Source: Alphaproteobacteria bacterium (GTDB lineage Bacteria > Pseudomonadota > Alphaproteobacteria > SP197). From it: a stretch of 59,277 nt of DNA. The notes beneath the pieces were generated by a model. That model worked only from the letters and a program-made list of their open reading frames with translations. It was not told where the DNA came from and did no database searches. Location of the stretch: assembly GCA_016869675.1 (NCBI GenBank), contig VGDP01000019.1, forward strand, positions 1-59,277, in the 5' to 3' direction. How positions within the stretch are numbered: position 1 is the stretch's first letter; each line of letters begins with the position of its first letter. The position numbers and the translations under genes are program-made. Shown piece by piece: positions 1-7,083 of the stretch.

Positions 1-37
1 ATCACGAACTCGCTCCAGGGACGGGCATCTCTAGATA

Positions 38-56
38 GCACGGCCCTGGGCCGTGC
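38..56 (-). terminator. GC-rich hairpin after the first gene
   Basis: A perfect 9-bp inverted repeat, GCACGGCCC and GGGCCGTGC around one central base, begins three bases beyond the stop codon of the minus-strand gene that ends at 59. Its position suits transcription termination of that gene. There is no clear U tract, so a simple intrinsic terminator is only inferred. Confidence 0.45.
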
Positions 57-58
57 CA

Positions 59-1558
59 CTACGGCGTCGCGCCCGGTTCGCCCCCGGCCATGCCCGAGAA
101 CAACTCGCCGAGGTTCTGGCCATTGAGCGTGTGATTGCCCGCCGGATCGAGCGCGACGCGGTAGGCCAGGACCGGCGCGCCATCGGCCGCCGTCTCGGGC
201 GCGCCGAGCGACTGCAGCAGGCTGAAAAAGAACCCCGCCTGTTGGGCCTCGGCGTCTTCGGGGTTGGCGGTCAAGGTGGCGATCGCCGACTCGAGGCCCG
301 AGGCGAACAGGGTGAAGCCGCCGACCACGCCGCCAGTCGCGTTCGGATCGCCGGCGATCGTGCCGCTGCCGTAGAGTTTGGCCCCGGCCATCGCCAGGTC
401 GAGCGCGCCGATCTTCACCTCGGTCGCGGACTGCGCGAACAGCGCCGGCAGTTGCGCCAGTGCCTGGGAGCCCGTGGCGTCGGGCGCCACCGCCGCCATC
501 GCGCCCGCCGCGACCGCCATGACGTAAAGCCGCGCCGCCGGCAACCGTTCCACGTTGATCTCCAGGTTGACGACATCGGGCACCAGGGGCGAGGCCGCCT
601 CGCCGGTGGCCTGCAGCCCATCGTGGCGGTAGCTCAGGTGGAGCCGGGCCAGCTCCCCGTCCAGATCGGTCACGTCCGACGCGAGCCCCAGGCGGTCAAT
701 GATGACGCCGCCGGCGCCGGTCGGATCCATGATCGTCAGGTTCTCGAGCGTCACGTCGGTGCTGGCGTCGGCGATGATGTCGCCGAGCGCGGTCGGCAGG
801 AACGACAGGTCGAGCGGCGCGGCCGGCGTACCGTCGGCGTTCGGTTGCCCGGCCTCGCCCAGGGCGGCAAAACCCTGGTTCAGCTTCAGCATCGCGGCGC
901 GATCCAGCGCGCGCACGGCGCTGGTGCCCGCCAAGAACCCGAGCCGCACGATCTCGTGACCCTGGCCGTCGCTGATCGAGAGGCCATCCAGCAGGAACGC
1001 ACTCGGCCCGGTGACCTTGGAGTCGTTCGACGGTGTCAGCGCGGCCTCGTAGGCGGCGAGCACAGCACGCGCCTCGAAACCGCTATCGGGGAACGTGACC
1101 ACCACGTCCGCCAGCCTGAGCTTCTGATCCAGGTAGCCGCCGGTCACCGGGGCCCAGGTGCCGGTGAAGGAGGACTCGCCCACCGTGGCGTGGCCGATCT
1201 CGGCGCCGGTTTCGTCGGCGACGGTGATCAGTCTCGGCAGCGTCAGGGCGACATCGTAGACATCGGGGCCCTCGGGCGTCAGGTCGGCCTCGATCGTGCC
1301 GAGACGGATCGTGCCGCCCTCGGCCAGGGTCATGGCGACGTCGGGAATGACCACATGGAAGCCGGTGCCGCCTTCGTCGATGGCGATCGGACCGTGGCGC
1401 AGACTGGCGTCGGGCGCGCTCATGGTGTCGAGCTGCCCGACGATGTGCCCGTAGAGCGCGCGCCCGGCCTCGGACAGGCTTTTGGGGGCCGTTTCTGCCC
1501 GCGCCACGCCGAAGCCGGCGAGACCGATGGCGGCGATGACGGGAAAAATACGTCGCAT
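59..1558 (-). CDS. Exported protein of unknown function
   Basis: A 499-residue protein with a clear Sec signal peptide: a positive start (MRR), a hydrophobic stretch, and a likely cleavage after VARA near residue 21. The mature part is rich in alternating hydrophobic residues, Asp, Gly and Thr, with many short beta-like stretches and no further membrane segment, so it is probably periplasmic or outer-membrane associated. I do not recognise the family. The rhythm resembles AsmA/DUF2125-type alphaproteobacterial periplasmic proteins, but that is an impression, not a domain match. An AGGA about eight bases before the ATG supports the start. It stands alone, with a hairpin at its end and the pilin gene divergent behind it. 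Confidence 0.7.
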   Translation of the reverse strand: MRRIFPVIAAIGLAGFGVARAETAPKSLSEAGRALYGHIVGQLDTMSAPDASLRHGPIAIDEGGTGFHVVIPDVAMTLAEGGTIRLGTIEADLTPEGPDVYDVALTLPRLITVADETGAEIGHATVGESSFTGTWAPVTGGYLDQKLRLADVVVTFPDSGFEARAVLAAYEAALTPSNDSKVTGPSAFLLDGLSISDGQGHEIVRLGFLAGTSAVRALDRAAMLKLNQGFAALGEAGQPNADGTPAAPLDLSFLPTALGDIIADASTDVTLENLTIMDPTGAGGVIIDRLGLASDVTDLDGELARLHLSYRHDGLQATGEAASPLVPDVVNLEINVERLPAARLYVMAVAAGAMAAVAPDATGSQALAQLPALFAQSATEVKIGALDLAMAGAKLYGSGTIAGDPNATGGVVGGFTLFASGLESAIATLTANPEDAEAQQAGFFFSLLQSLGAPETAADGAPVLAYRVALDPAGNHTLNGQNLGELFSGMAGGEPGATP

Positions 1559-1646
1559 TGATTACGTCCTGTTGAGGCCTTCGGTGGCGGCCCGAGCGAT
1601 GCCGGGCATCCCTTGTCAGGTTTGATCCATCATGAGATACTCTTTG

Positions 1647-1661
1647 TTAACCTTGCATTAA
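1647..1661. promoter_or_regulatory. CtrA-type box TTAA-N7-TTAA
   Basis: In the 394-base gap between the exported-protein gene and the Flp pilin lies TTAA, seven bases, TTAA. It sits inside a longer perfect palindrome, TTTGTTAA-N7-TTAACAAA (1643-1665), and is extended by C on both half sites (TTAACC, TTAAC). This is the consensus of the alphaproteobacterial cell-cycle regulator CtrA, which is known to control flp pilin genes in several genera. It is about 290 bases before the pilin ATG and about 90 before the exported-protein ATG, so either could be the target. I see no other strong element in this gap. Confidence 0.55.
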
Positions 1662-1952
1662 CAAATGGACGCCAGTCTTCAACTCACGCATGCGTGGTTC
1701 TTCGCCGGATCGGCAAGGCTGGGCGACCGGTCAGGCATTCCATGCGAAGGGGTTTCCGGCGTCAAGCCGCCGACCAGGGTTTTCCAGGGTCGGGGGCTAC
1801 GGTAGGAAGCAAGAGGTCCCGGGTCGGGTCACGAGTGACCCTGATCACTGGACGGCGGTGGATGGCGTGCCAGAAGAAGCGTAGTTTGGGCGCGATCCAG
1901 GGACAGCCAGTTCACCTCGCGCTTGGTCTGTCAACGGCAAACGGAGAATGAC

Positions 1953-2156
1953 ATGCTGCGTCAGGTCATGAAGGTCGTTAAGGCGAAGGCTCGCACCATT
2001 GTGGGCGATGAGTCCGGCGTTACGGCAATCGAATACGGCTTGATCGCCGCCGCGATCGCGATCGCGATCATCTCGGCGCTGATCATTCTGGGCGGCGACA
2101 TCACCGACATGTTCACCGCGACGCCGGAAGCCTCGGATCAGGCGGAGGGCGGCTAG
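1953..2156 (+). CDS. Flp/Fap-type type IVb pilin
   Basis: A 67-residue Flp pilin precursor. The diagnostic signal is a short charged leader, then G-V-T-A-I-E-Y-G-L and a hydrophobic helix of Ala and Ile (SGVTAIEYGLIAAAIAIAII). Prepilin peptidase would cut after the Gly so that the Glu lies at mature position 5. The ATG at 1953 is chosen over an upstream TTG because GGAG sits six bases before it. Assembled Flp pili need the tad/cpa secretion genes, and none are in this window, so this is an orphan pilin locus; distant pilin genes are common in alphaproteobacteria. A CtrA-like box lies upstream. Confidence 0.92.
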   Translation: MLRQVMKVVKAKARTIVGDESGVTAIEYGLIAAAIAIAIISALIILGGDITDMFTATPEASDQAEGG

Positions 2157-2236
2157 GCCGTCACGACGGTTCACGGAACACGGGCCGGCACGGCGACGGG
2201 CCGGCACGTTGCATTTCCTGGCCCCGGCGCGCGCGT

Positions 2237-2596
2237 TCAGACGACGATGTAGACCTTGCGCACGGTCTCGTGGACCGTGCAGCGCCCGCGCCAACCGGCC
2301 GGGAACCAAGCCGTGGTACCAAGCGCGATCGCGATGACCTCGCCGTCGTCGTGGGTGTAGGTCGCCCGGCCGGTCAGGAAGTGGCAGAACTCGGCGCGAT
2401 CGACCTCGCAGCGCCAGGTGCCGGGCGAGCATTCCCACACGCCGCTTTCGGGAAAGCCGCTGGCCGCGAGATCCAGCAACGTGCCGCGCGTCTGCGACAC
2501 CGGCGTGCCGATGGGCGACGCTACCGGGCCCCAGTCCTTGAGCGCGCCCGAGTCCAGGCCGCGCGCGTTCTCGATCAGGGCGACCGTGTTCACCAT
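2237..2596 (-). CDS. Small cupin-domain protein
   Basis: A 119-residue single-domain cupin of the DUF861/EutQ-like type. The second half shows the usual beta-barrel pattern: WECSPGTWRCEVDRAEFCH, then GRATYTHDDGEVIAIALG, then a W/G-rich strand ending in VRKVYIV. Such proteins are small metal- or ligand-binding barrels and the substrate cannot be read from the sequence. AAAGGA precedes the ATG. It starts four bases after the glycosyltransferase stop codon, so the two are probably co-transcribed, which hints at a role in sugar or glycolipid chemistry, but that is inference from context only. Confidence 0.82.
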   Translation of the reverse strand: MVNTVALIENARGLDSGALKDWGPVASPIGTPVSQTRGTLLDLAASGFPESGVWECSPGTWRCEVDRAEFCHFLTGRATYTHDDGEVIAIALGTTAWFPAGWRGRCTVHETVRKVYIVV

Positions 2597-2600
2597 CGTG

Positions 2601-3890
2601 CTATCCTTTGCTTCGCAGCAGGGTATCGAGCAAGGTCGCGGCCTTGCGCCGGCCGTCGGCGCCGCGCATGTGCGAGGCCGTGGCTGCCAGCTTCGCGGCG
2701 ATGCTCTTGTCGGTCAGCAATGTCCGGATCGCGGCGCCCAGGCTCTCAGCCGTCCAGTCGTAGCGGTGCAGCTTCAGCCCGTGTCCCGTCTCCTGGACAC
2801 GGGTGGCGTTGTCGTGGCCGTCCCAGCAGTAGGGCATGATCAGCGCCGGCTTGCCGAAGTAGAGGCACTCCGTGAAGCTGTTGTTGCCGCCGTGGTGGAT
2901 GACCGCGTCGACCTGCGGGATCACCGAGGGCTGTGGGAAGAACGGCGCCAGATGCACGTTGCCCGGCACGTCCGGGTACGCCGCCAGATTGTCGCCCACG
3001 TTCATCAGCACGCGGATCGGCAGGCCGCCGAAGGCCGCGATCAGGCGCTTCATCAGGTCGACGTCCGACGATCCCAGGCTGCCGAAGCTGACATAGACCA
3101 GTGGGTCCGATCCGCCCTTGGCGAAGGTCGGGATCGTGTAGGGCTTTTCCTCCCGCACGCAGCCTTCCAGATACTGAAACCGCTTGGGGTCGAGCGCGTG
3201 GCGGCGCTTGAACGTCACCGGCTCCGGATAGAGCAGCAGGTTGAGCCAGGGCGAAGGCTCGAAAAATTCGCCGGTCGGATAGGGCGGCTGGTCGCGCGTC
3301 GCCAGGAACGCGCTGAACCGGTCGTGGATCGGCTTGATCACCTCGCGGAATCGGTTCCGGTAGCGCTCGAAGCACGCCTTGTCGTTCTCGCCGCAGCCGG
3401 ACAGGTGCGGCGGGATGTCCGGGTCCTCGATCTCGTTTTCGCTGCAGCTGATGATGCGCACCCAGGGCACGCCGTAGGCCTTGGTCGCGGGGAACAACAC
3501 CACGTTGTCGATGCAGATCAGGTCCGGCTTGATGGCGGCCAGGGTCTGCGGCAATTCCTTCTCGGCCCACACCGAGGTCTCGACGATGGCGTCCCAGCAC
3601 GCCTTCACATAGGTGTCGATCTGCTCGTAGGCCGAGGTACGGAAGGCGGGAAGCTGGGCGGTGATGAAGTCCTGCCAGTACTGCGCCGATTGCTCGGCCG
3701 ACATGGGTTCGGACATGTGGATGAGCCGTTCCTCGAAGCCGTAGGCCTCGAACGTGCCCTTGAACGCCACGTCGGCGACGAACACGGGGCGGTGTCCCAG
3801 ATCGCGACAAGCCTGGGCGATGCCCACCGAGTTCAGCGCCGGTCCCAGCGCCGCCTCGGGAAAGAACACTATGGTCTTCGCTGCCGCCAT
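2601..3890 (-). CDS. UGT/MGT-family glycosyltransferase
   Basis: A 429-residue GT-B fold glycosyltransferase (GT1/MGT type). The N-terminal half starts KTIVFFPEAALGPALN, the usual acceptor-domain opening. The C-terminal half carries the donor-binding signature HHGGNNSFTECLYFGKPAL followed by MPYCWDGHDNATR, as in UDP/TDP-sugar transferases acting on lipids or natural products. There is no signal peptide or membrane helix. Upstream in-frame starts exist (the frame is open to 4196), but only from the ATG at 3890 does the sequence look like this family, and a G-rich stretch precedes it. It overlaps nothing and is followed by the cupin gene. The acceptor is unknown. Confidence 0.88.
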   Translation of the reverse strand: MAAAKTIVFFPEAALGPALNSVGIAQACRDLGHRPVFVADVAFKGTFEAYGFEERLIHMSEPMSAEQSAQYWQDFITAQLPAFRTSAYEQIDTYVKACWDAIVETSVWAEKELPQTLAAIKPDLICIDNVVLFPATKAYGVPWVRIISCSENEIEDPDIPPHLSGCGENDKACFERYRNRFREVIKPIHDRFSAFLATRDQPPYPTGEFFEPSPWLNLLLYPEPVTFKRRHALDPKRFQYLEGCVREEKPYTIPTFAKGGSDPLVYVSFGSLGSSDVDLMKRLIAAFGGLPIRVLMNVGDNLAAYPDVPGNVHLAPFFPQPSVIPQVDAVIHHGGNNSFTECLYFGKPALIMPYCWDGHDNATRVQETGHGLKLHRYDWTAESLGAAIRTLLTDKSIAAKLAATASHMRGADGRRKAATLLDTLLRSKG

Positions 3891-4034
3891 GGGCCGATCC
3901 CCCAGCATCGTCGTCGATCGCCGGCGGACCATAGCCAACGCCCCGCGACGCGCCAAGGGGGCCGGCCACCTTAAGGAAGGGGCAACCAAGCCGGCACCAC
4001 AATGGCGGCCAGTGTCATCGGCAGCGGCGCCCGC

Positions 4035-4928
4035 ATGTCCTTTTCCACGCTGATCGGCCTGTTCGCCAGCTTCGCACTCTGCGCGGCGGCGATCGTGGCC
4101 AGCGCCAACGACGTCACCCTGTTCGTCAGCGGGCCTTCGCTGATCCTGGTGATCGGCGGCACCATGGGCTGCGCCTTCGCCAGCTACCAGGCGCACAGCG
4201 TGCTCCTCGCCCTGGCCGAGCTAGGCCGCATCGTGCTGGCCCAGCGCAACATGCGCCGGCAGTTGCCCATCGAGGTCGGCCGCGTCGTGCGCTGGGCCTA
4301 CTTGGTGCGCGGCAAGGGCCTCAAGGCGCTGGAGCACGAGATCAAGAAGCAGAAAACGCCCGATCCGTTCCTGGTCTACGGCATCGACCTGGTGCTGGCG
4401 GCCTACGCCGCCGACCAGGTGCGCGAGATGCTGGTCAACGCCGCCCAGTCGCGCTTCGAGCGCAACACGGTACCGGCCAGCGTGCTGCGCAGCATGGCGG
4501 CCACGGCGCCGGCCTTCGGCATGATCGGCACCCTGGTCGGCATGGTCATCATGCTGAACAACCTGGTCGAGGACCCGAGCCAGCTCGGCTCCGGCCTCGC
4601 CGTCGCCTTGATGACCACGCTCCACGGCCTCCTCCGGGCGCGCCTGGTGTTCCTGCCGGCGGCGAGCCGGCTGCAGCAGACCGAGGAGATCGAGCGCTTC
4701 CGCAGCTACGTCGTCGCCGAGGGCCTGGCGCTGCTGGCCGACCAGCAGAACCCACGCATCATGCAGGACCGGTTGAACAGCTTCCTCGACCCCGCGCTGC
4801 ACTTCCAGATCGACGAGGCGCACAACAACCACGCGCCGCCGGGCCGGTCGCTGCCGTCGCACGACCGCGCGCCCAAGGGCAAGGCTCCGGCGCGCGCCAA
4901 GGCGCCCAAGGCCATGGAGCCGGCATGA
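4035..4928 (+). CDS. motA: Flagellar motor stator protein MotA/PomA
   Basis: A 297-residue stator subunit that, with MotB, forms the ion channel driving flagellar rotation. Seen: four hydrophobic segments, two at the start (TLIGLFASFALCAAAIV, SLILVIGGTMGCAFASY) and two in the second half, with the MotA signature TAPAFGMIGTLVGMVIMLNN holding the conserved proline. The cytoplasmic loop between them is charged. A basic Lys/Pro/Ala tail of about 25 residues follows the core. The start at 4035 (MSFSTLIGLF) matches the PomA family; an upstream ATG at 4002 would add 11 residues. The stop codon overlaps the motB start as ATGA, so translation is coupled. TM4 reads HGLLRARLVFLP where family members usually have a less charged stretch. 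Confidence 0.9.
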   Translation: MSFSTLIGLFASFALCAAAIVASANDVTLFVSGPSLILVIGGTMGCAFASYQAHSVLLALAELGRIVLAQRNMRRQLPIEVGRVVRWAYLVRGKGLKALEHEIKKQKTPDPFLVYGIDLVLAAYAADQVREMLVNAAQSRFERNTVPASVLRSMAATAPAFGMIGTLVGMVIMLNNLVEDPSQLGSGLAVALMTTLHGLLRARLVFLPAASRLQQTEEIERFRSYVVAEGLALLADQQNPRIMQDRLNSFLDPALHFQIDEAHNNHAPPGRSLPSHDRAPKGKAPARAKAPKAMEPA

Positions 4929-5614
4929 TCCTGCGCCCCTCGGGGGCCCGCGTCGGTCTGCTGGCCCACCGCCCGACGCCGATCCGACCGAGCGGCGAAT
5001 TGGACGCGTGGCTGGTCAGCTACGCCGACATGGTGTCGCTGCTGCTGGCGTTCTTCGTCGCCATCGTCGCCATTGTCGGCATGGACGAGCCCTCGCTCGA
5101 GGCCATGGTCACCAGCTTCGTCGCCGAGACGGGCGGCGGCGACAACCGTGCCGCCGGCGGCCGCGAGGCCCGCGATCTGAGCCGCGAGGTGCGGGCGTCC
5201 ATCGCGCAACTGCCCTTCGGCAAGGACGCTTCGGTGATCGACGGCGACGGCACGGTCGCCATCGAACTGCCCGGCACGCTGGTGTTCGCGCGCGGCGCCG
5301 CCGATTTGAACCCCGAGGCGGTCGATACGCTGCGCGCCGTGGCCGACGTGCTGCGCGGGCCGGACTGGCGCCAGTGGACCGTCGCGATCGAGGGCCACAG
5401 CGACGACACGCCGATGATGACCACCCGCTTCCCGACCCCGTGGGAGCTGTCGGCCGCGCGCGCCACCGCCGTGGTCCGTCTGCTCGAGGCCTTCGGCGTC
5501 GCGTCCGCGCGGCTCAGCGCCGTGGGCTATGGCGCCGCGCGGCCCTCGACCGTGCCTGGCACCGGGCGCGACCCCGCGGCCAACGACCGCGTCGTCATCG
5601 TCGCGACGCGCTGA
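4925..5614 (+). CDS. motB: Flagellar motor protein MotB/PomB
   Basis: A 229-residue partner of MotA. One N-terminal membrane helix carries the ion-binding aspartate in context WLVSYADMVSLLLAFFVAIV, as in MotB/PomB. The rest is periplasmic and ends in an OmpA-type peptidoglycan-binding domain (VAIEGHSDDTPM, then WELSAARATAVVRLLEAFGV and LSAVGYGAARP). That domain anchors the stator to the cell wall. The plug region between the two is shorter than in enteric MotB. Coupled ion (H+ or Na+) cannot be decided from sequence alone. It is the second gene of a two-gene unit with no other flagellar gene nearby. Confidence 0.9.
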   Translation: MILRPSGARVGLLAHRPTPIRPSGELDAWLVSYADMVSLLLAFFVAIVAIVGMDEPSLEAMVTSFVAETGGGDNRAAGGREARDLSREVRASIAQLPFGKDASVIDGDGTVAIELPGTLVFARGAADLNPEAVDTLRAVADVLRGPDWRQWTVAIEGHSDDTPMMTTRFPTPWELSAARATAVVRLLEAFGVASARLSAVGYGAARPSTVPGTGRDPAANDRVVIVATR

Positions 5615-5643
5615 GCATATCCACGGCTGTATGCACGCGCACG

Positions 5644-5666
5644 CCGCCGCCCTTGACTGGCGGCGG
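5644..5666 (+). terminator. Hairpin after motB
   Basis: CCGCCGCC and GGCGGCGG form a perfect 8-bp stem around a 7-base loop, 30 bases after the motB stop and before the molybdenum hydroxylase genes. It fits an end for the motAB transcript. No T run follows, so the call is tentative. Confidence 0.4.
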
Positions 5667-5736
5667 TCGGCTGGGCGACGCTTGATGGTCCGCGCCAGGG
5701 CGCGCGGCACTCCCATCCCCAGCGGGCGGATCCATC

Positions 5737-6591
5737 ATGCAGTTCGCAGCACCCGATAGCCTGGACAAGGCGGTCAAGCTCCTGAAGAAGCTCGGCACGA
5801 CGCGCATTGTCGCCGGCGGCACCGATCTTCTGGTCCAGATGAAGTCGGGCTTCGCCGCCCCCGACCTGATCGTCGACATCAAGCGCATCGACGAGGCGCG
5901 CCAGATCACCGAGGAAGCGGGCGGCTTCCGCATCGGCGCCGCGGTGTCGTGCTTCGAGATGGGCGAGCACGCCGGCCTGCGCAAGGCGTGGCCGGGCGTG
6001 GTCGAGGCGGCGCGCCTGATCGGATCGACCCAGATCCAGGGCCGCGCCACCATCGCGGGCAACCTGTGCAACGCCTCGCCGGCCGCCGACAGCGTGCCGG
6101 CGCTGATCGCCGCGGGCGCCATCGCCACGGTGGTCGGGCCCAAGGGCCGGCGCGACGTGCCGGTCGAGACGATCGCCACCGCACCGGGCAAGACCTCGCT
6201 GGCCAAGGGCGAGCTGGTCGCGTCGATCCTGCTGCCGGCCCGGCCGGCGCGCGGTGGCGATGCGTACCTGCGCTTCATTCCGCGCACCGAGATGGACATC
6301 GCCGTGGTCGGCGCGGGCGTCGCGCTCGCGCTCGACGGTTCGGGCACGTGCGTCAAGGCGCGTGTGGCGCTGGGCGCGGTCGCGGCGCGCGCGCTGCTGG
6401 TCGACGACGCGGCCAAGGCCCTGATCGGCACCAAGGTCGACGCCGACGCCCTGGCCAAGCTGGCGGCGGCCGCGTCGGCGGCGTGCAAGCCGATCGACGA
6501 CAAGCGCGGCACCAAGGAGTTCCGCATCCAGGTGGCCGGCGTGCTGGCACGGCGCGCCGCCGAAACGGCACTGCAGAGGGCAAGGGGCTAG
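5737..6591 (+). CDS. Molybdenum hydroxylase, FAD subunit (CoxM-like)
   Basis: A 284-residue FAD-binding subunit of a xanthine dehydrogenase/aldehyde oxidase-type enzyme. The flavin-binding motifs are present: VAGGTDLLVQMKSG near residue 28 and GNLCNASPAADSVPAL near residue 108, followed by the C-terminal domain (RFIPRTEMDIAVVGAGVAL). It passes electrons from the iron-sulfur subunit to the final acceptor. The gene opens a tight operon: the 2Fe-2S gene starts three bases after its stop. There is no 4Fe-4S insertion of the kind seen in 4-hydroxybenzoyl-CoA reductase. Substrate of the complex is not readable from this subunit. Confidence 0.92.
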   Translation: MQFAAPDSLDKAVKLLKKLGTTRIVAGGTDLLVQMKSGFAAPDLIVDIKRIDEARQITEEAGGFRIGAAVSCFEMGEHAGLRKAWPGVVEAARLIGSTQIQGRATIAGNLCNASPAADSVPALIAAGAIATVVGPKGRRDVPVETIATAPGKTSLAKGELVASILLPARPARGGDAYLRFIPRTEMDIAVVGAGVALALDGSGTCVKARVALGAVAARALLVDDAAKALIGTKVDADALAKLAAAASAACKPIDDKRGTKEFRIQVAGVLARRAAETALQRARG

Positions 6592-6594
6592 ATC

Positions 6595-7083
6595 ATGGCG
6601 GGCATCCACGTCACCACCACCATCAACGGCGACACGGTCGAGTACGTCTGCCAGCCGGACGAGACGCTGCTCGACGTGCTGCGCGACCGGCTCGGCCTGA
6701 CCGGCGCCAAGGAAGGCTGCGGCACCGGCGATTGCGGCGCGTGCAGCGTCACACTCGACGGCCGGCTGGTCTGTTCCTGCCTCGTCCTCGGGGCCGAGGC
6801 CGAGGGCCGCGCCATCGCCACGGTCGAGGGCCTGGCGGACGGCGAGACGCTGCACCCGCTGCAGCGCAAGTTCCTGGAGCACGCAGCGCTGCAGTGCGGC
6901 GTGTGCACGCCCGGGTTCCTGGTCGCGGCCAAGGCGCTGCTGGACCGCAACCTGAACCCGACCGAATCCGAGGTCCGCTACTGGCTGGCCGGCAACCTGT
7001 GCCGCTGCACCGGCTACGACAAGATCGTCCGCGCCGTGCTGGACACCGCCGCCGAGATGAGGGAGAGCCGCAATGCCGCTTGA
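6595..7083 (+). CDS. Molybdenum hydroxylase, 2Fe-2S subunit (CoxS-like)
   Basis: A 162-residue electron-transfer subunit with two [2Fe-2S] clusters. The plant-type ferredoxin cluster uses CGTGDCGACSVTLDGRLVCSC-like spacing (Cys near residues 42, 47, 50 and 62). The helical-domain cluster uses CGVCTPG near residue 101 and LCRCTGY near residue 134. Length and order are normal for the family. Its 3' end overlaps the start of the large subunit gene by 11 bases, which implies coupled translation and a single heterotrimeric complex in the cytoplasm. Confidence 0.94.
   Translation: MAGIHVTTTINGDTVEYVCQPDETLLDVLRDRLGLTGAKEGCGTGDCGACSVTLDGRLVCSCLVLGAEAEGRAIATVEGLADGETLHPLQRKFLEHAALQCGVCTPGFLVAAKALLDRNLNPTESEVRYWLAGNLCRCTGYDKIVRAVLDTAAEMRESRNAA

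Noticed and set aside
59-1561. Long open frame on the plus strand over the first gene
   Set aside because: Composition is of a shadow frame (Arg, Gly, Gln, His rich), while the minus frame has a signal peptide and ribosome site.
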